Shown here in pieces: positions 1 through 5,600 of a stretch of DNA of 7,536 bases. The position numbers were made by a program, and so were the translations under genes. Origin of the DNA: Actinomycetota bacterium (GTDB lineage Bacteria; Actinomycetota; Humimicrobiia; Humimicrobiales; Humimicrobiaceae); assembly GCA_023379515.1 (NCBI GenBank), contig JAMCQQ010000403.1, positions 1-7,536 on the forward strand, given 5' to 3'. The notes under the pieces are model-generated. The model was not told the DNA's origin. It searched no databases and saw nothing but the letters and a program-made list of their open reading frames with translations. Every line of letters starts with the position of its first letter. The first letter of the stretch is position 1.

Positions 1-1
1 C

Positions 2-736
2 GCTTTTATATTCTTTGCAGTATTATTTCTTATAGTGATAATATTTTTTTGGAAGTTATCCCCCAATTTATATGTCGGAAGGCCGTATGAGGCTGAAAGT
101 TTAAAGAATAAACAGGGTTCAATTAAAAAGGGAAATAATACATCCTATATTTTTAGAAATCCAATAGTAATGTTTGCATGCATATCGATGTTTTTATATA
201 TCGGAATATTATCAGGTCTTTCAGCCTGGCTTACAACTTATTTAACATTTCTGGATATTCCTGTGTCTTTAGGCTCAGCATTGCTTTCATTTTTCTGGAT
301 ATTTTCAGCAATCGGGGTATTTTTAGCAGGAAAGCTGATAAAAAGAAGCAATGAAATAAGCCTGATCGCGATTGGGAGCATCGCAGGGGCTGCAAGTATT
401 ATCTTTTACACTTTTCTGCCTATATTATATTTAAAAATAGCATTTTTAATGCTGATAGCTTTTTTCTATGCAAGCTTTTTTCCTCTTCTTACTGCTCTTG
501 CTGTTCATGAAGATCCGGATACTTCGGGAAGCATACTTGGGACAATATTATCAGCAGCGATTATGGGGACAATTGTTTTTCAACCACTAATCGGTTACAT
601 GGCTCAATATTTTAGTAAATCTGCTATAAATTATGTTCTTTTTACAGCAGCAATAATTGAAATTCCCATAGTAATGGTATTATTTAGATTATTAAATAAA
701 AAATATAATACCCGATTCGGTTTTGCCCATAAATAA
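2..736 (+). CDS. MFS transporter, C-terminal half (5' end outside window)
   Basis: The reading frame is open from base 2 to the TAA at 734-736, giving about 244 residues; a GTG at 35 lies inside a hydrophobic helix and is unlikely to be the true start. The protein is almost all membrane: the end of one helix (AFIFFAVLFLIVIIFFW), a polar loop rich in Lys/Asn, then six further hydrophobic segments, with a short basic loop (GKLIKRSNE) between the third and fourth helices as in the second half of major facilitator permeases. This suits helices 6-12 of a 12-helix MFS transporter. The arrangement loosely recalls sugar-type MFS permeases (inference); the substrate cannot be told. The downstream gene has its own promoter, so no operon link is implied. 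No convincing terminator follows the stop. Confidence 0.82.
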   Translation, partial: AFIFFAVLFLIVIIFFWKLSPNLYVGRPYEAESLKNKQGSIKKGNNTSYIFRNPIVMFACISMFLYIGILSGLSAWLTTYLTFLDIPVSLGSALLSFFWIFSAIGVFLAGKLIKRSNEISLIAIGSIAGAASIIFYTFLPILYLKIAFLMLIAFFYASFFPLLTALAVHEDPDTSGSILGTILSAAIMGTIVFQPLIGYMAQYFSKSAINYVLFTAAIIEIPIVMVLFRLLNKKYNTRFGFAHK

Positions 737-852
737 TTTTAAAGATTTGTACCTTCTGATCCTGTATCGCTTCCAATAATTTCTAAATTCGAATAAAGCC
801 TTAATCTTTTTATAATTCCATTTTATAAATTGTATAAAAATATTTATTAATA

Positions 853-878
853 ATTGTTATACAATTATATATAACAAT
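853..878. repeat. Nested palindrome in AT-rich spacer upstream of sigma gene, possible operator
   Basis: ATTGTTATA (853-861) is followed after 8 bases by its exact complement TATAACAAT (870-878). The left part is itself a palindrome, ATTGT-tat-ACAAT (853-865), so the same half-site occurs three times in 26 bp. It lies about 50 bp upstream of the -35 box of the sigma gene, a plausible place for a regulator. The rest of 737-1032 is extremely AT-rich and holds no gene that I can see. Palindromes arise easily in such DNA, so a regulatory role is an inference. Confidence 0.35.
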
Positions 879-928
879 ACTTATAATTTTTATTAATATA
901 TATTATTAATTTTATTTTATTAAAAGTA

Positions 929-958
929 TTGACAAATAATTAAATATTTTAGTAAAAT
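929..958 (+). promoter_or_regulatory. Sigma-A-type promoter of the sigma factor gene
   Basis: A perfect TTGACA (-35, 929-934) is followed after 18 bases by TAAAAT (-10, 953-958; 5/6 to TATAAT). It points at the sigma gene, leaving a leader of roughly 65-70 bases before the ATG at 1033. The perfect -35 box stands out from the surrounding AT-rich sequence. Confidence 0.6.
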
Positions 959-974
959 AATGTACATATCTATT

Positions 975-1001
975 TAAGTAAGTTTTTTAACTAGTTGATA
1001 T
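975..1001 (+). promoter_or_regulatory. Possible weak sigma-28-type promoter (autoregulation candidate)
   Basis: TAAG (975-978), 15 bases, then GTTGATAT (994-1001) resembles the sigma-28/sigma-D pattern TAAA-N15-GCCGATAT (3/4 and 6/8). It lies directly before the sigma-28-family gene. The match is weaker than the one at 1829-1855 and could be chance in AT-rich DNA. Confidence 0.22.
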
Positions 1002-1032
1002 TTATTATTAAATTAGTAAGTGAGTGAGATTT

Positions 1033-1782
1033 ATGGAAGGCAGTTTAACAATATTGTGGAAAACTTATAAAGAAAGAGAAGATAATTTTTATAGAGATAG
1101 ACTAATTTCAAAATATATTCCTTTTTTAAAGGGTATAGTTAGTAGAGTTTATACCAAATTGCCCAAAACAGTGGATATCATGGATCTTGAAAATTATGCA
1201 TATCTGGGGCTTATAGATGCAATAAAAAAATTTGATTTGAAAAGGAACATTAAATTCGAAACTTATGCAACGTACAGGATAAAGGGCGCAATAATTGATG
1301 GAGTAAGAAAGCAAGATTGGATCTCGAGATCTCAGAGGTCAAGAATCAAAAATAATAATGAGAATTATGAAAATCAATTTGAAGATCCTTCAGAAAATAA
1401 CTTACAGAATAATGAAGCCAGAAATTATTTCAGAGACTGGGAAAATGATAAGTTTGTAATGTTATCAACAGATGATCCTGATTTTTACGAGAAAAAATGG
1501 GCGACCAACTCAGTTTCTGATGATTGTACTGATGGTTTATATATGACTGCAACTGCAGACTTTGCAGAAAAAGTACAGGATAAGCTATTTCTCAGAAAAG
1601 CCATAGGCAAGCTTACTGCTCAGGAAAGAAAAGTTGTTTTTCTATATTATTTTAAGGGTAAGAATTTTAAGGAAATCGGGCAATCAATGCATATAACTGA
1701 GTCAAGGGTCTCGCAAATTAATAAAAAAATGCTGCTTACTCTTAAAAAAGAACTAAATTGTACTGCGGCTGTAAGTGCATAG
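1033..1782 (+). CDS. FliA/WhiG-type (sigma-28 family) RNA polymerase sigma factor
   Basis: Directs RNA polymerase to a special promoter class; the family controls motility (FliA/SigD), sporulation (WhiG) or stress genes. Residues here count from a GTG at 1024; the ATG at 1033 (residue 4) is the more natural start and gives 249 residues, though neither start has a clear ribosome binding site. LWKTYKE near the N-terminus, DLENYAYLGLIDAIKKFD (54-71), IKFETYATYRIKGAIIDGVR (76-95) and DWISRSQRSR (98-107) form the region 2 core, very close to FliA/WhiG. LTAQERKVVFLYYFKGKNFKEIG (197-219) and ITESRVSQI (224-232) form the region 4 helix-turn-helix. The stretch at about 108-150 is Asn/Glu-rich and shows no recognisable region 3. 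No flagellar gene is in view, so the regulon is unknown; a matching promoter follows at 1829. Confidence 0.88.
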   Translation: MEGSLTILWKTYKEREDNFYRDRLISKYIPFLKGIVSRVYTKLPKTVDIMDLENYAYLGLIDAIKKFDLKRNIKFETYATYRIKGAIIDGVRKQDWISRSQRSRIKNNNENYENQFEDPSENNLQNNEARNYFRDWENDKFVMLSTDDPDFYEKKWATNSVSDDCTDGLYMTATADFAEKVQDKLFLRKAIGKLTAQERKVVFLYYFKGKNFKEIGQSMHITESRVSQINKKMLLTLKKELNCTAAVSA

Positions 1783-1828
1783 ACTGACAACCTTTAGGAA
1801 AATTCTTATAAAATAACTTAACTGGTGC

Positions 1829-1855
1829 TTTAGTTTTTTAATTTTTTTCCGATAT
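1829..1855 (+). promoter_or_regulatory. Sigma-28-type promoter for the small-gene pair
   Basis: TTTAGTTT (1829-1836; 6/8 to TAAAGTTT), exactly 11 bases, then TCCGATAT (1848-1855; 7/8 to the Bacillus sigma-D box GCCGATAT). CCGATA is rare in this AT-rich stretch. The site lies right after the sigma-28-family gene and about 50 bases upstream of the next start codon at 1909, with no competing clear sigma-A promoter. That the neighbouring sigma factor uses it is an inference. Confidence 0.5.
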
Positions 1856-1908
1856 TAATAATAGTAGTTAAATAAATTCATTAAAATATTTATAAAGGGT
1901 TTGATAAT

Positions 1909-2112
1909 ATGATACAGAAAGACATAAGAGATATAAGGACAAATCTGACTAAATATATCAATAAATACAACGGAAAAAAAATTTATATTTCGAAATATAA
2001 CAAAATAATAGGTGAACTGAAATTTTATACCAATAAAGAAAAAGAAATGGTCAAATTAGACATTGCAAAAGAAATTATTAAAGATTCAGACACAGATGTT
2101 CAACTTATATAA
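1909..2112 (+). CDS. Small Phd/YefM antitoxin-like protein (67 aa)
   Basis: The ATG has AAAGGG (1894-1899) 9 bases upstream. The N-terminal 40 residues have the antitoxin fold pattern of the Phd/YefM family: IRDIRTNLTKYINKYN, then KKIYISKYNKIIGELKFY. This parallels the usual 'ELR-NL---L---------I-ITR-GKPVA-L', in which an amphipathic helix is followed by two beta strands. In that family this part dimerises and binds operator DNA, while the C-terminal tail wraps a toxin. Here the tail (residues 45-67) is short, charged and ends DTDVQLI. The expected toxin (Doc, YoeB/RelE or PIN) is absent; the next gene, 21 bases on, encodes an unrelated helical protein. It may therefore be a solitary DNA-binding regulator. 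Similarity was judged by eye, so the family call is moderate. Confidence 0.55.
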   Translation: MIQKDIRDIRTNLTKYINKYNGKKIYISKYNKIIGELKFYTNKEKEMVKLDIAKEIIKDSDTDVQLI

Positions 2113-2133
2113 TTGCAAAAAGTATAATTACAA

Positions 2134-2436
2134 ATGGATATAAATGAAATTATCAGACAGAATGAAATCAGAGCCCTGGCCCTTTTAGAGAAGAATGAAA
2201 TGAGCATAGCAGAGAATTGTCTTAATGAAAATCTCAGAATCGGAACAAAAAGTTCCTTGACTTACGATCTTTTAATAAAAATCTACAGTAAAAAAAATGA
2301 TTATCAATCCTTGATTAAAACATTAAATAACGCAGTTAAACATTCAGATAAAAAAGAAATTTACAGAAAATTCAGGAAAGCTATAATTTTTAATAGATTA
2401 ATGCAGGATTTAGAAGCAATAGAAAATAACCGGTAG
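2134..2436 (+). CDS. Small helical, TPR-like protein of unknown function (100 aa)
   Basis: I do not recognise this as a named family. It starts 21 bases after the Phd-like gene, probably in the same transcript; no strong ribosome binding site precedes the ATG (only AAAAAG-like sequence), which suggests coupled or weak translation. The product lacks a signal peptide and membrane segment and is predicted by eye to be all helix. Residues 12-37 (RALALLEKNEMSIAENCL...) and 39-70 (SSLTYDLLIKIYSKKNDYQS...) have the spacing of paired TPR-type helices: small or hydrophobic residues every 3-4 positions, and Tyr then Asn-Asp at the helix turn. The C-terminal helix ends basic (KHSDKKEIYRKFRKAI). Such repeats usually bind a partner protein. 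Its place behind a sigma-28 gene and an antitoxin-like gene invites the guess that it binds one of them, which is inference only. It does not resemble a known toxin. Confidence 0.55.
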   Translation: MDINEIIRQNEIRALALLEKNEMSIAENCLNENLRIGTKSSLTYDLLIKIYSKKNDYQSLIKTLNNAVKHSDKKEIYRKFRKAIIFNRLMQDLEAIENNR

Positions 2437-2552
2437 GTGTAAAAAATTACTGCAGAATAATGCTTAAGCTAGTACTCCGGTATAAGGAAATCTCAAATAG
2501 AGGATTACCACATTAATAAATTATTTATCCATGTTTAACACCTTTTAATCAA

Positions 2553-2580
2553 CTTCTCTAAAAAGTACTTTATCCAAACT
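2553..2580 (-). repeat. End of a second repeat family; exact inverted match to 7509-7536
   Basis: These 28 bases are the exact reverse complement of the last 28 bases of the window; matching stops at 2580/7509 and is still running at the window edge, so the true repeat is longer. Reading the minus strand away from 2580 there is AAAAGGTG (2546-2539), six bases, then ATG (2532-2530), followed by two codons and TAA. That looks like the start region of a decayed gene, perhaps a transposase. The copy here is probably a remnant covering some part of 2437-2580, where no intact gene is visible. Confidence 0.65.
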
Positions 2581-2586
2581 GACTGT

Positions 2587-2595
2587 ATTATTGCC
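2587..2595. repeat. Left target-site duplication of element copy A
   Basis: ATTATTGCC here pairs with ATTATTACC at 2822-2830 (8 of 9 identical), immediately outside the 226-bp element. The single mismatch fits decay since insertion. Confidence 0.7.
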
Positions 2596-2821
2596 GGCGG
2601 CATCTAAAATTTCGTGATAAAAAATAAATTGATAAGCCAGGATGGGTATTGAGAAAACCATTTGAAGGCTTAAGCGGGCATGGTTCCTCCTCCGGGAGGA
2701 GAGCGAAGCCTGAAACTGAGCTGGCTTTTACTCGCCGGGGAAAAGCCTGCGTGTTTTTGAAATACCCATCCTGGCTCTTAAAATTTTCCTTTACTGCTGT
2801 CACGAAATTTTAGATGCTAAC
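2596..2821 (-). mobile_element. 226-bp MITE-like non-autonomous element, copy A
   Basis: Both ends carry the perfect 18-bp inverted repeat GCATCTAAAATTTCGTGA (2600-2617, and its complement at 2800-2817), preceded by four variable bases that begin with G. A 9-bp direct repeat flanks it. Copy B at 5601-5826 is its reverse complement, also exactly 226 bp and alignable without gaps, with about 14 differences (roughly 94% identity). There is no transposase, so it must be moved by one encoded elsewhere; the 9-bp duplication fits several IS families and does not name one. A 71-codon reading frame on the minus strand is not a credible gene (see rejected items). The element lies between the small-gene pair and the reductase gene, within a 467-base gap without genes. 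Confidence 0.85.
2636..2775. repeat. Inner inverted repeat and structured GC-rich core of copy A
   Basis: GCCAGGATGGGTATT (2636-2650) and its exact complement (2761-2775) form a second, inner inverted repeat. Between them is a core much richer in GC than its surroundings, with further stems: AGGCTT (2666-2671) with AAGCCT (2706-2711), enclosing CTCCTCC (2687-2693) with GGAGGAG (2695-2701), and GGCTTTT (2723-2729) with AAAAGCC (2741-2747). The whole could fold as a long-stemmed branched hairpin in DNA or RNA. Confidence 0.65.
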
Positions 2822-2830
2822 ATTATTACC
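2822..2830. repeat. Right target-site duplication of element copy A
   Basis: ATTATTACC, matching ATTATTGCC at 2587-2595 in 8 of 9 bases and touching the other end of the element. Confidence 0.7.
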
Positions 2831-2903
2831 CGAGATAGTGATATTAGCACAAAATTGTTATAAAATATCAATCTGAAATAATATTTTTTGGAAGGGCAAT
2901 TTA

Positions 2904-3587
2904 ATGATTCTTACTTTATTTAACAAAGTTGTAAGAACTTCGGATACAACATCTTTTTATTTTAAACCCCAAATTCCTGTTAAATGGGAAGCGGGCCAAT
3001 ATATGCATTTTACACTACCGCATGAAAATCCGGATAGCAGGGGCATCAGCAGATTTTTTACAATATCGTCGGCACCTTTTGAAAAAGACATAATGATAAC
3101 AACAAGATTTGCCAGTGAGGTTTCGAGCTCATTTAAGAAAGTGTTATTAAAAATGGAAATCGGACAGAACATTTCTGCGTCAATGCCGCAGGGTGAACTT
3201 GTAGTAAAAGATTTTGCAAAAAGCTATATTTTTATTGCTGGAGGTATAGGAATTACACCTTTCAGATCTATTCTTCTGGATTTGGATTTCAAAAAACAAT
3301 TGAGAAAAATGAAGATATTTTTATTTTACAGCAATAGAAACAATGATATTGTATTTAAAGAGGAATTGGATAATCTGGTTTTAAAAAATCAGGATTTAAA
3401 GATAATATATATTATAAGTCCGCAAACCTGTGATATTGAACTTATAAAAAAGACGGCACCTGATTTTCCGGGAAAAATTTATTTTATTTCCGGTCCAATT
3501 AATATGGTTAAATCAATGGAAGATATATTGAACAAAGCCGGAATAGAAAGTGATAAAATCAAAAAAGATTATTTTCCTGGTTATTAA
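2904..3587 (+). CDS. Stand-alone FNR-type FAD/NAD(P)H oxidoreductase (227 aa)
   Basis: Moves electrons between NAD(P)H and a protein partner through FAD, in the cytoplasm. ATG has GGAAGGG (2890-2896) 7 bases upstream. Residues 1-100 form the FAD-binding barrel, with SRFFTISSAP (49-58) as the RxxS/T flavin motif and WEAGQYMHFTLP (28-39) before it. Residues 107-227 form the nucleotide domain: YIFIAGGIGITPFRSIL (108-124) is the Gly-rich NAD(P)-binding loop, FYSNRN follows it, ISGPINMVKSM (195-205) matches the usual C/S-G-P-x-x-M element, and the chain ends DYFPGY. There is no ferredoxin domain and only one cysteine, so it is not a fused Fe-S reductase. FprA follows about 50 bases downstream, so it is probably the electron donor for FprA (inference). 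No clear promoter was found; TATAAA at 2859 has no good -35. Copy A ends 73 bases upstream of the first base of the ribosome binding site region's leader. Confidence 0.85.
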   Translation: MILTLFNKVVRTSDTTSFYFKPQIPVKWEAGQYMHFTLPHENPDSRGISRFFTISSAPFEKDIMITTRFASEVSSSFKKVLLKMEIGQNISASMPQGELVVKDFAKSYIFIAGGIGITPFRSILLDLDFKKQLRKMKIFLFYSNRNNDIVFKEELDNLVLKNQDLKIIYIISPQTCDIELIKKTAPDFPGKIYFISGPINMVKSMEDILNKAGIESDKIKKDYFPGY

Positions 3588-3624
3588 ATTATCAATATGG
3601 TATTTGTTTGCTGACTTTTTTAAT

Positions 3625-3632
3625 AAAGGAGG
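3625..3632 (+). promoter_or_regulatory. Strong ribosome binding site that fixes the fprA start
   Basis: AAAGGAGG is the best ribosome binding site in this gene block. It lies inside the extended reading frame that opens with TTG at 3608, which has no such site upstream. Counting 5 bases on reaches an in-frame ACG (3638); no ATG, GTG or TTG lies in frame within range. Confidence 0.7.
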
Positions 3633-3637
3633 AGCTT

Positions 3638-4822
3638 ACGTTAGAAAAAAAGATAAAAAACAATATTTTTTATGTTGGCGCAGCAGATAAAGACAGGAAG
3701 ATTTTTGACCAGCTGATCCCTCTTCCTGACGGCACGACCTATAATTCCTACATTATTATCGGCAGTGAAAAAATAGCGTTGATTGATACTGTTGATCCGT
3801 CTATGCTTGAAGTAATTCTTAAAAATCTTAGGGATCTAAATATTACCCGAATTGATTATATTGTATCCCATCATGGAGAACAGGATCATTCCGGATCAAT
3901 CCCCGATGTACTGAAAGCATATCCTATGGCAAAAGTAGTGACAAATGCAAAGTGCAAGTCTGAGCTGATGGATTTACTTTTAATACCTGAAGAGAAATTT
4001 ATTGTTATCCAGGATGGTGAGGAGATTTCTCTGGGTGATAAAACTTTAAGATTTATTTTTGCGCCATGGGTGCACTGGCCCGAAACAATGATAACATATC
4101 TTCCGGAAGACAGGATCTTGTTCACATGTGATTTTATGGGCTCTCATTATCAAGCTGATAGTCTGTTTCTGGAAGATATTAAAGAAATTTATAGGCCTGC
4201 AAAACGTTACTTTGCCGAGATCATGATGCCTTTCAGAACCAGCATCAGAAAAAATCTTGAAAAAATTAAGGATCTTGAAATAGATATTATAGCTCCGAGC
4301 CATGGGCCGCTGCACGAAAACAAAGATTTCATTACAGGATGTTACAATGACTGGGCCTCGGAAGAAGTGAAAAATGTTGCTGTGGTTCCATATATTTCAA
4401 TGCATGGAAGCACAGACAAGATTGCGCAGTATTTTATTAATTCACTTATTGAAAAGGGTATCATTGTTGAGGCATTTAATCTGGCTGATGCAGATATAGG
4501 CGAACTTGCAATGTCCCTTGTTGATGCTGCGACTATAGTGCTCGGAACACCGACAGTTTTAACAGGGCCCCATCCAAAAGCAATTTTTGCAGCATATCTT
4601 GTAAAAATTTTAAGACCTAAAGTTAAGTTTTTATCGCTTATTGGTTCCTATGGATGGAGTACCAAGGCAGCTGAGCAAACTGCGGAAATTCTTGGAAGCC
4701 TGGGTGCTGAAATAATCGGTCCGGTAATCGTAAAAGGTTATCCAAAAGATTCTGATCTTGCTTTGCTTGATGAACTGGCTGAAAAGATAAAATCAAAACA
4801 TAAGGGGATTGGTTTGCTTTAA
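3638..4822 (+). CDS. fprA: A-type flavo-diiron protein (FprA), O2/NO reductase
   Basis: Reduces O2 to water or NO to N2O in the cytoplasm, protecting anaerobes. Counting ACG 3638 as residue 1 (394 residues): the metallo-beta-lactamase-like half has a complete set of diiron ligands, H79-x-E81-x-D83-H84 (HHGEQDHSG), H146 (PWVHWP), D165 (FTCDFMG) and H222 (SHGP). The flavodoxin half has the FMN loop SMHGSTDKIA (254-263), GTPTVLTGPHP and GSYGWSTKAAEQ. Length suits a two-domain class A protein, with no rubredoxin or reductase fused on. The start is unusual: a strong AAAGGAGG precedes ACG by 5 bases; the alternative TTG at 3608 adds ten residues, has no ribosome binding site and would place that site inside the gene. 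The upstream FNR-type protein is the likely electron source. The next gene starts 2 bases after the stop. O2 versus NO preference cannot be read from sequence. Confidence 0.93.
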   Translation, partial: TLEKKIKNNIFYVGAADKDRKIFDQLIPLPDGTTYNSYIIIGSEKIALIDTVDPSMLEVILKNLRDLNITRIDYIVSHHGEQDHSGSIPDVLKAYPMAKVVTNAKCKSELMDLLLIPEEKFIVIQDGEEISLGDKTLRFIFAPWVHWPETMITYLPEDRILFTCDFMGSHYQADSLFLEDIKEIYRPAKRYFAEIMMPFRTSIRKNLEKIKDLEIDIIAPSHGPLHENKDFITGCYNDWASEEVKNVAVVPYISMHGSTDKIAQYFINSLIEKGIIVEAFNLADADIGELAMSLVDAATIVLGTPTVLTGPHPKAIFAAYLVKILRPKVKFLSLIGSYGWSTKAAEQTAEILGSLGAEIIGPVIVKGYPKDSDLALLDELAEKIKSKHKGIGLL

Positions 4823-4824
4823 CT

Positions 4825-5598
4825 ATGGACAAAGACCAGCTTGAGAAATTGTATGGAAAATATAACAATAAGAAATATATTCATCCCGACCCTTTGGAAT
4901 TTTTATATAACTATGAGGATAACGCGGATAGGGAAGTTGTGGGACTGGTAGCTGCCTCTCTGGCTTATGGAAAAGTTACTCAAATTCTAAAAAGTGTCGC
5001 GCTGGTATTGGAGAAGCTTTCCCCTGGCCCTGCCTCAGCAATAGCCGGCACATCGGTCCTGATATTGAAAAAGATGTTTGCAGGGTTCAAGCATAGATTT
5101 ACTACCGGGGAAGAACTGGCAATCTTTCTTTTCAATATAGGCGAAATACTCCAAAAGTATGGTTCAATTAATTCATGCTTTACTGCAGACTTTGACGAAT
5201 CCAAAGAAATGCTTCCTTCTATTTTGAGTTTTATAAAAAAGCTTCGGGCAGGAGAATGCGAAGGTCACAATAGTCTTGTACCTATTCCAAATGGGAAATG
5301 CGCATATAAAAGAATGAATTTATACCTGCGCTGGATGATAAGAAAGGACGAGGTCGATCCCGGTGTATGGAGCGGCATTTCTCCATCAAAGCTTATAATC
5401 CCGCTTGACACACACATGCACAGGATTTCGTTGTCATATAAGCTGACTGAGCGAAAACAGGCAGATTTCAACACTGCCCTTGAGATAACAAGAGCATTTA
5501 AAAAATTTTCACCAGGAGATCCAGTCAAATATGATTTTGCTTTAACAAGACTTGGCATACATGTTACAAACAAGCTCGGGGTCACCAATGATATGTAA
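4825..5598 (+). CDS. TIGR02757/DUF2400 family protein
   Basis: A 257-residue member of a conserved family without an assigned function. Family hallmarks visible: HPDPLEFLYNYEDNADREVVGLVAASLAYGKVTQI split over residues 20-54, KRMNLYLRWMIRKDEVDPGVW (162-182), PSKLIIPLDTHMHRIS (187-202) and DPVKYDFALTRLGI (232-245). PLDTHxxRIS followed by a helix and a D-x-VKYDFAL-x-x-x-G segment recalls the VDTHVxR helix of HhH-GPD DNA glycosylases, where that Asp is catalytic; whether this is homology is an inference, and there is no C-terminal four-Cys cluster. The ATG is 2 bases after the fprA stop and its nearest purine-rich site (AAGGGG, 4802-4807) is too far away, so translation is probably coupled to fprA. 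Element copy B inserted directly at the 3' end; the stop lies within the 9-bp target duplication and the protein is unaffected. Confidence 0.85.
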   Translation: MDKDQLEKLYGKYNNKKYIHPDPLEFLYNYEDNADREVVGLVAASLAYGKVTQILKSVALVLEKLSPGPASAIAGTSVLILKKMFAGFKHRFTTGEELAIFLFNIGEILQKYGSINSCFTADFDESKEMLPSILSFIKKLRAGECEGHNSLVPIPNGKCAYKRMNLYLRWMIRKDEVDPGVWSGISPSKLIIPLDTHMHRISLSYKLTERKQADFNTALEITRAFKKFSPGDPVKYDFALTRLGIHVTNKLGVTNDM

Positions 5599-5600
5599 TT
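5592..5600. repeat. Left target-site duplication of element copy B (overlaps a stop codon)
   Basis: TATGTAATT, identical to 5827-5835. It contains the TAA stop (5596-5598) of the DUF2400 gene, so the element hit the last codons of that gene without changing its product. Confidence 0.8.

Noticed and set aside
1819..1847. Terminator after the sigma gene (AACT...AGTT followed by a T-rich run)
   Set aside because: The stem is only four base pairs with a seven-base loop; the same bases are better explained as the sigma-28-type -35 region.
1909..2436. A classic toxin-antitoxin pair
   Set aside because: Only the first protein resembles an antitoxin. The second lacks any Doc, RelE/YoeB or PIN motif, and the sigma gene upstream is not a toxin.
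2526..2538. 13-bp direct match TATCCATGTTTAA with 7303-7315
   Set aside because: AT-rich and short; about one such match is expected by chance in a window of this size and base composition. The exact 28-bp match nearby is a different matter.
2588..2803. A 71-codon minus-strand reading frame in copy A, matching a 68-codon plus-strand frame in copy B (5619-5825), as a conserved small protein
   Set aside because: Of nine base differences between the aligned frames only one is silent; the rest change the residue (for example Gln/Pro, Leu/Pro, Val/Phe, Cys/Phe). That is what drift in non-coding DNA looks like. The frame also runs through the inverted repeats and ends at or beyond the element edge, and has no ribosome binding site.
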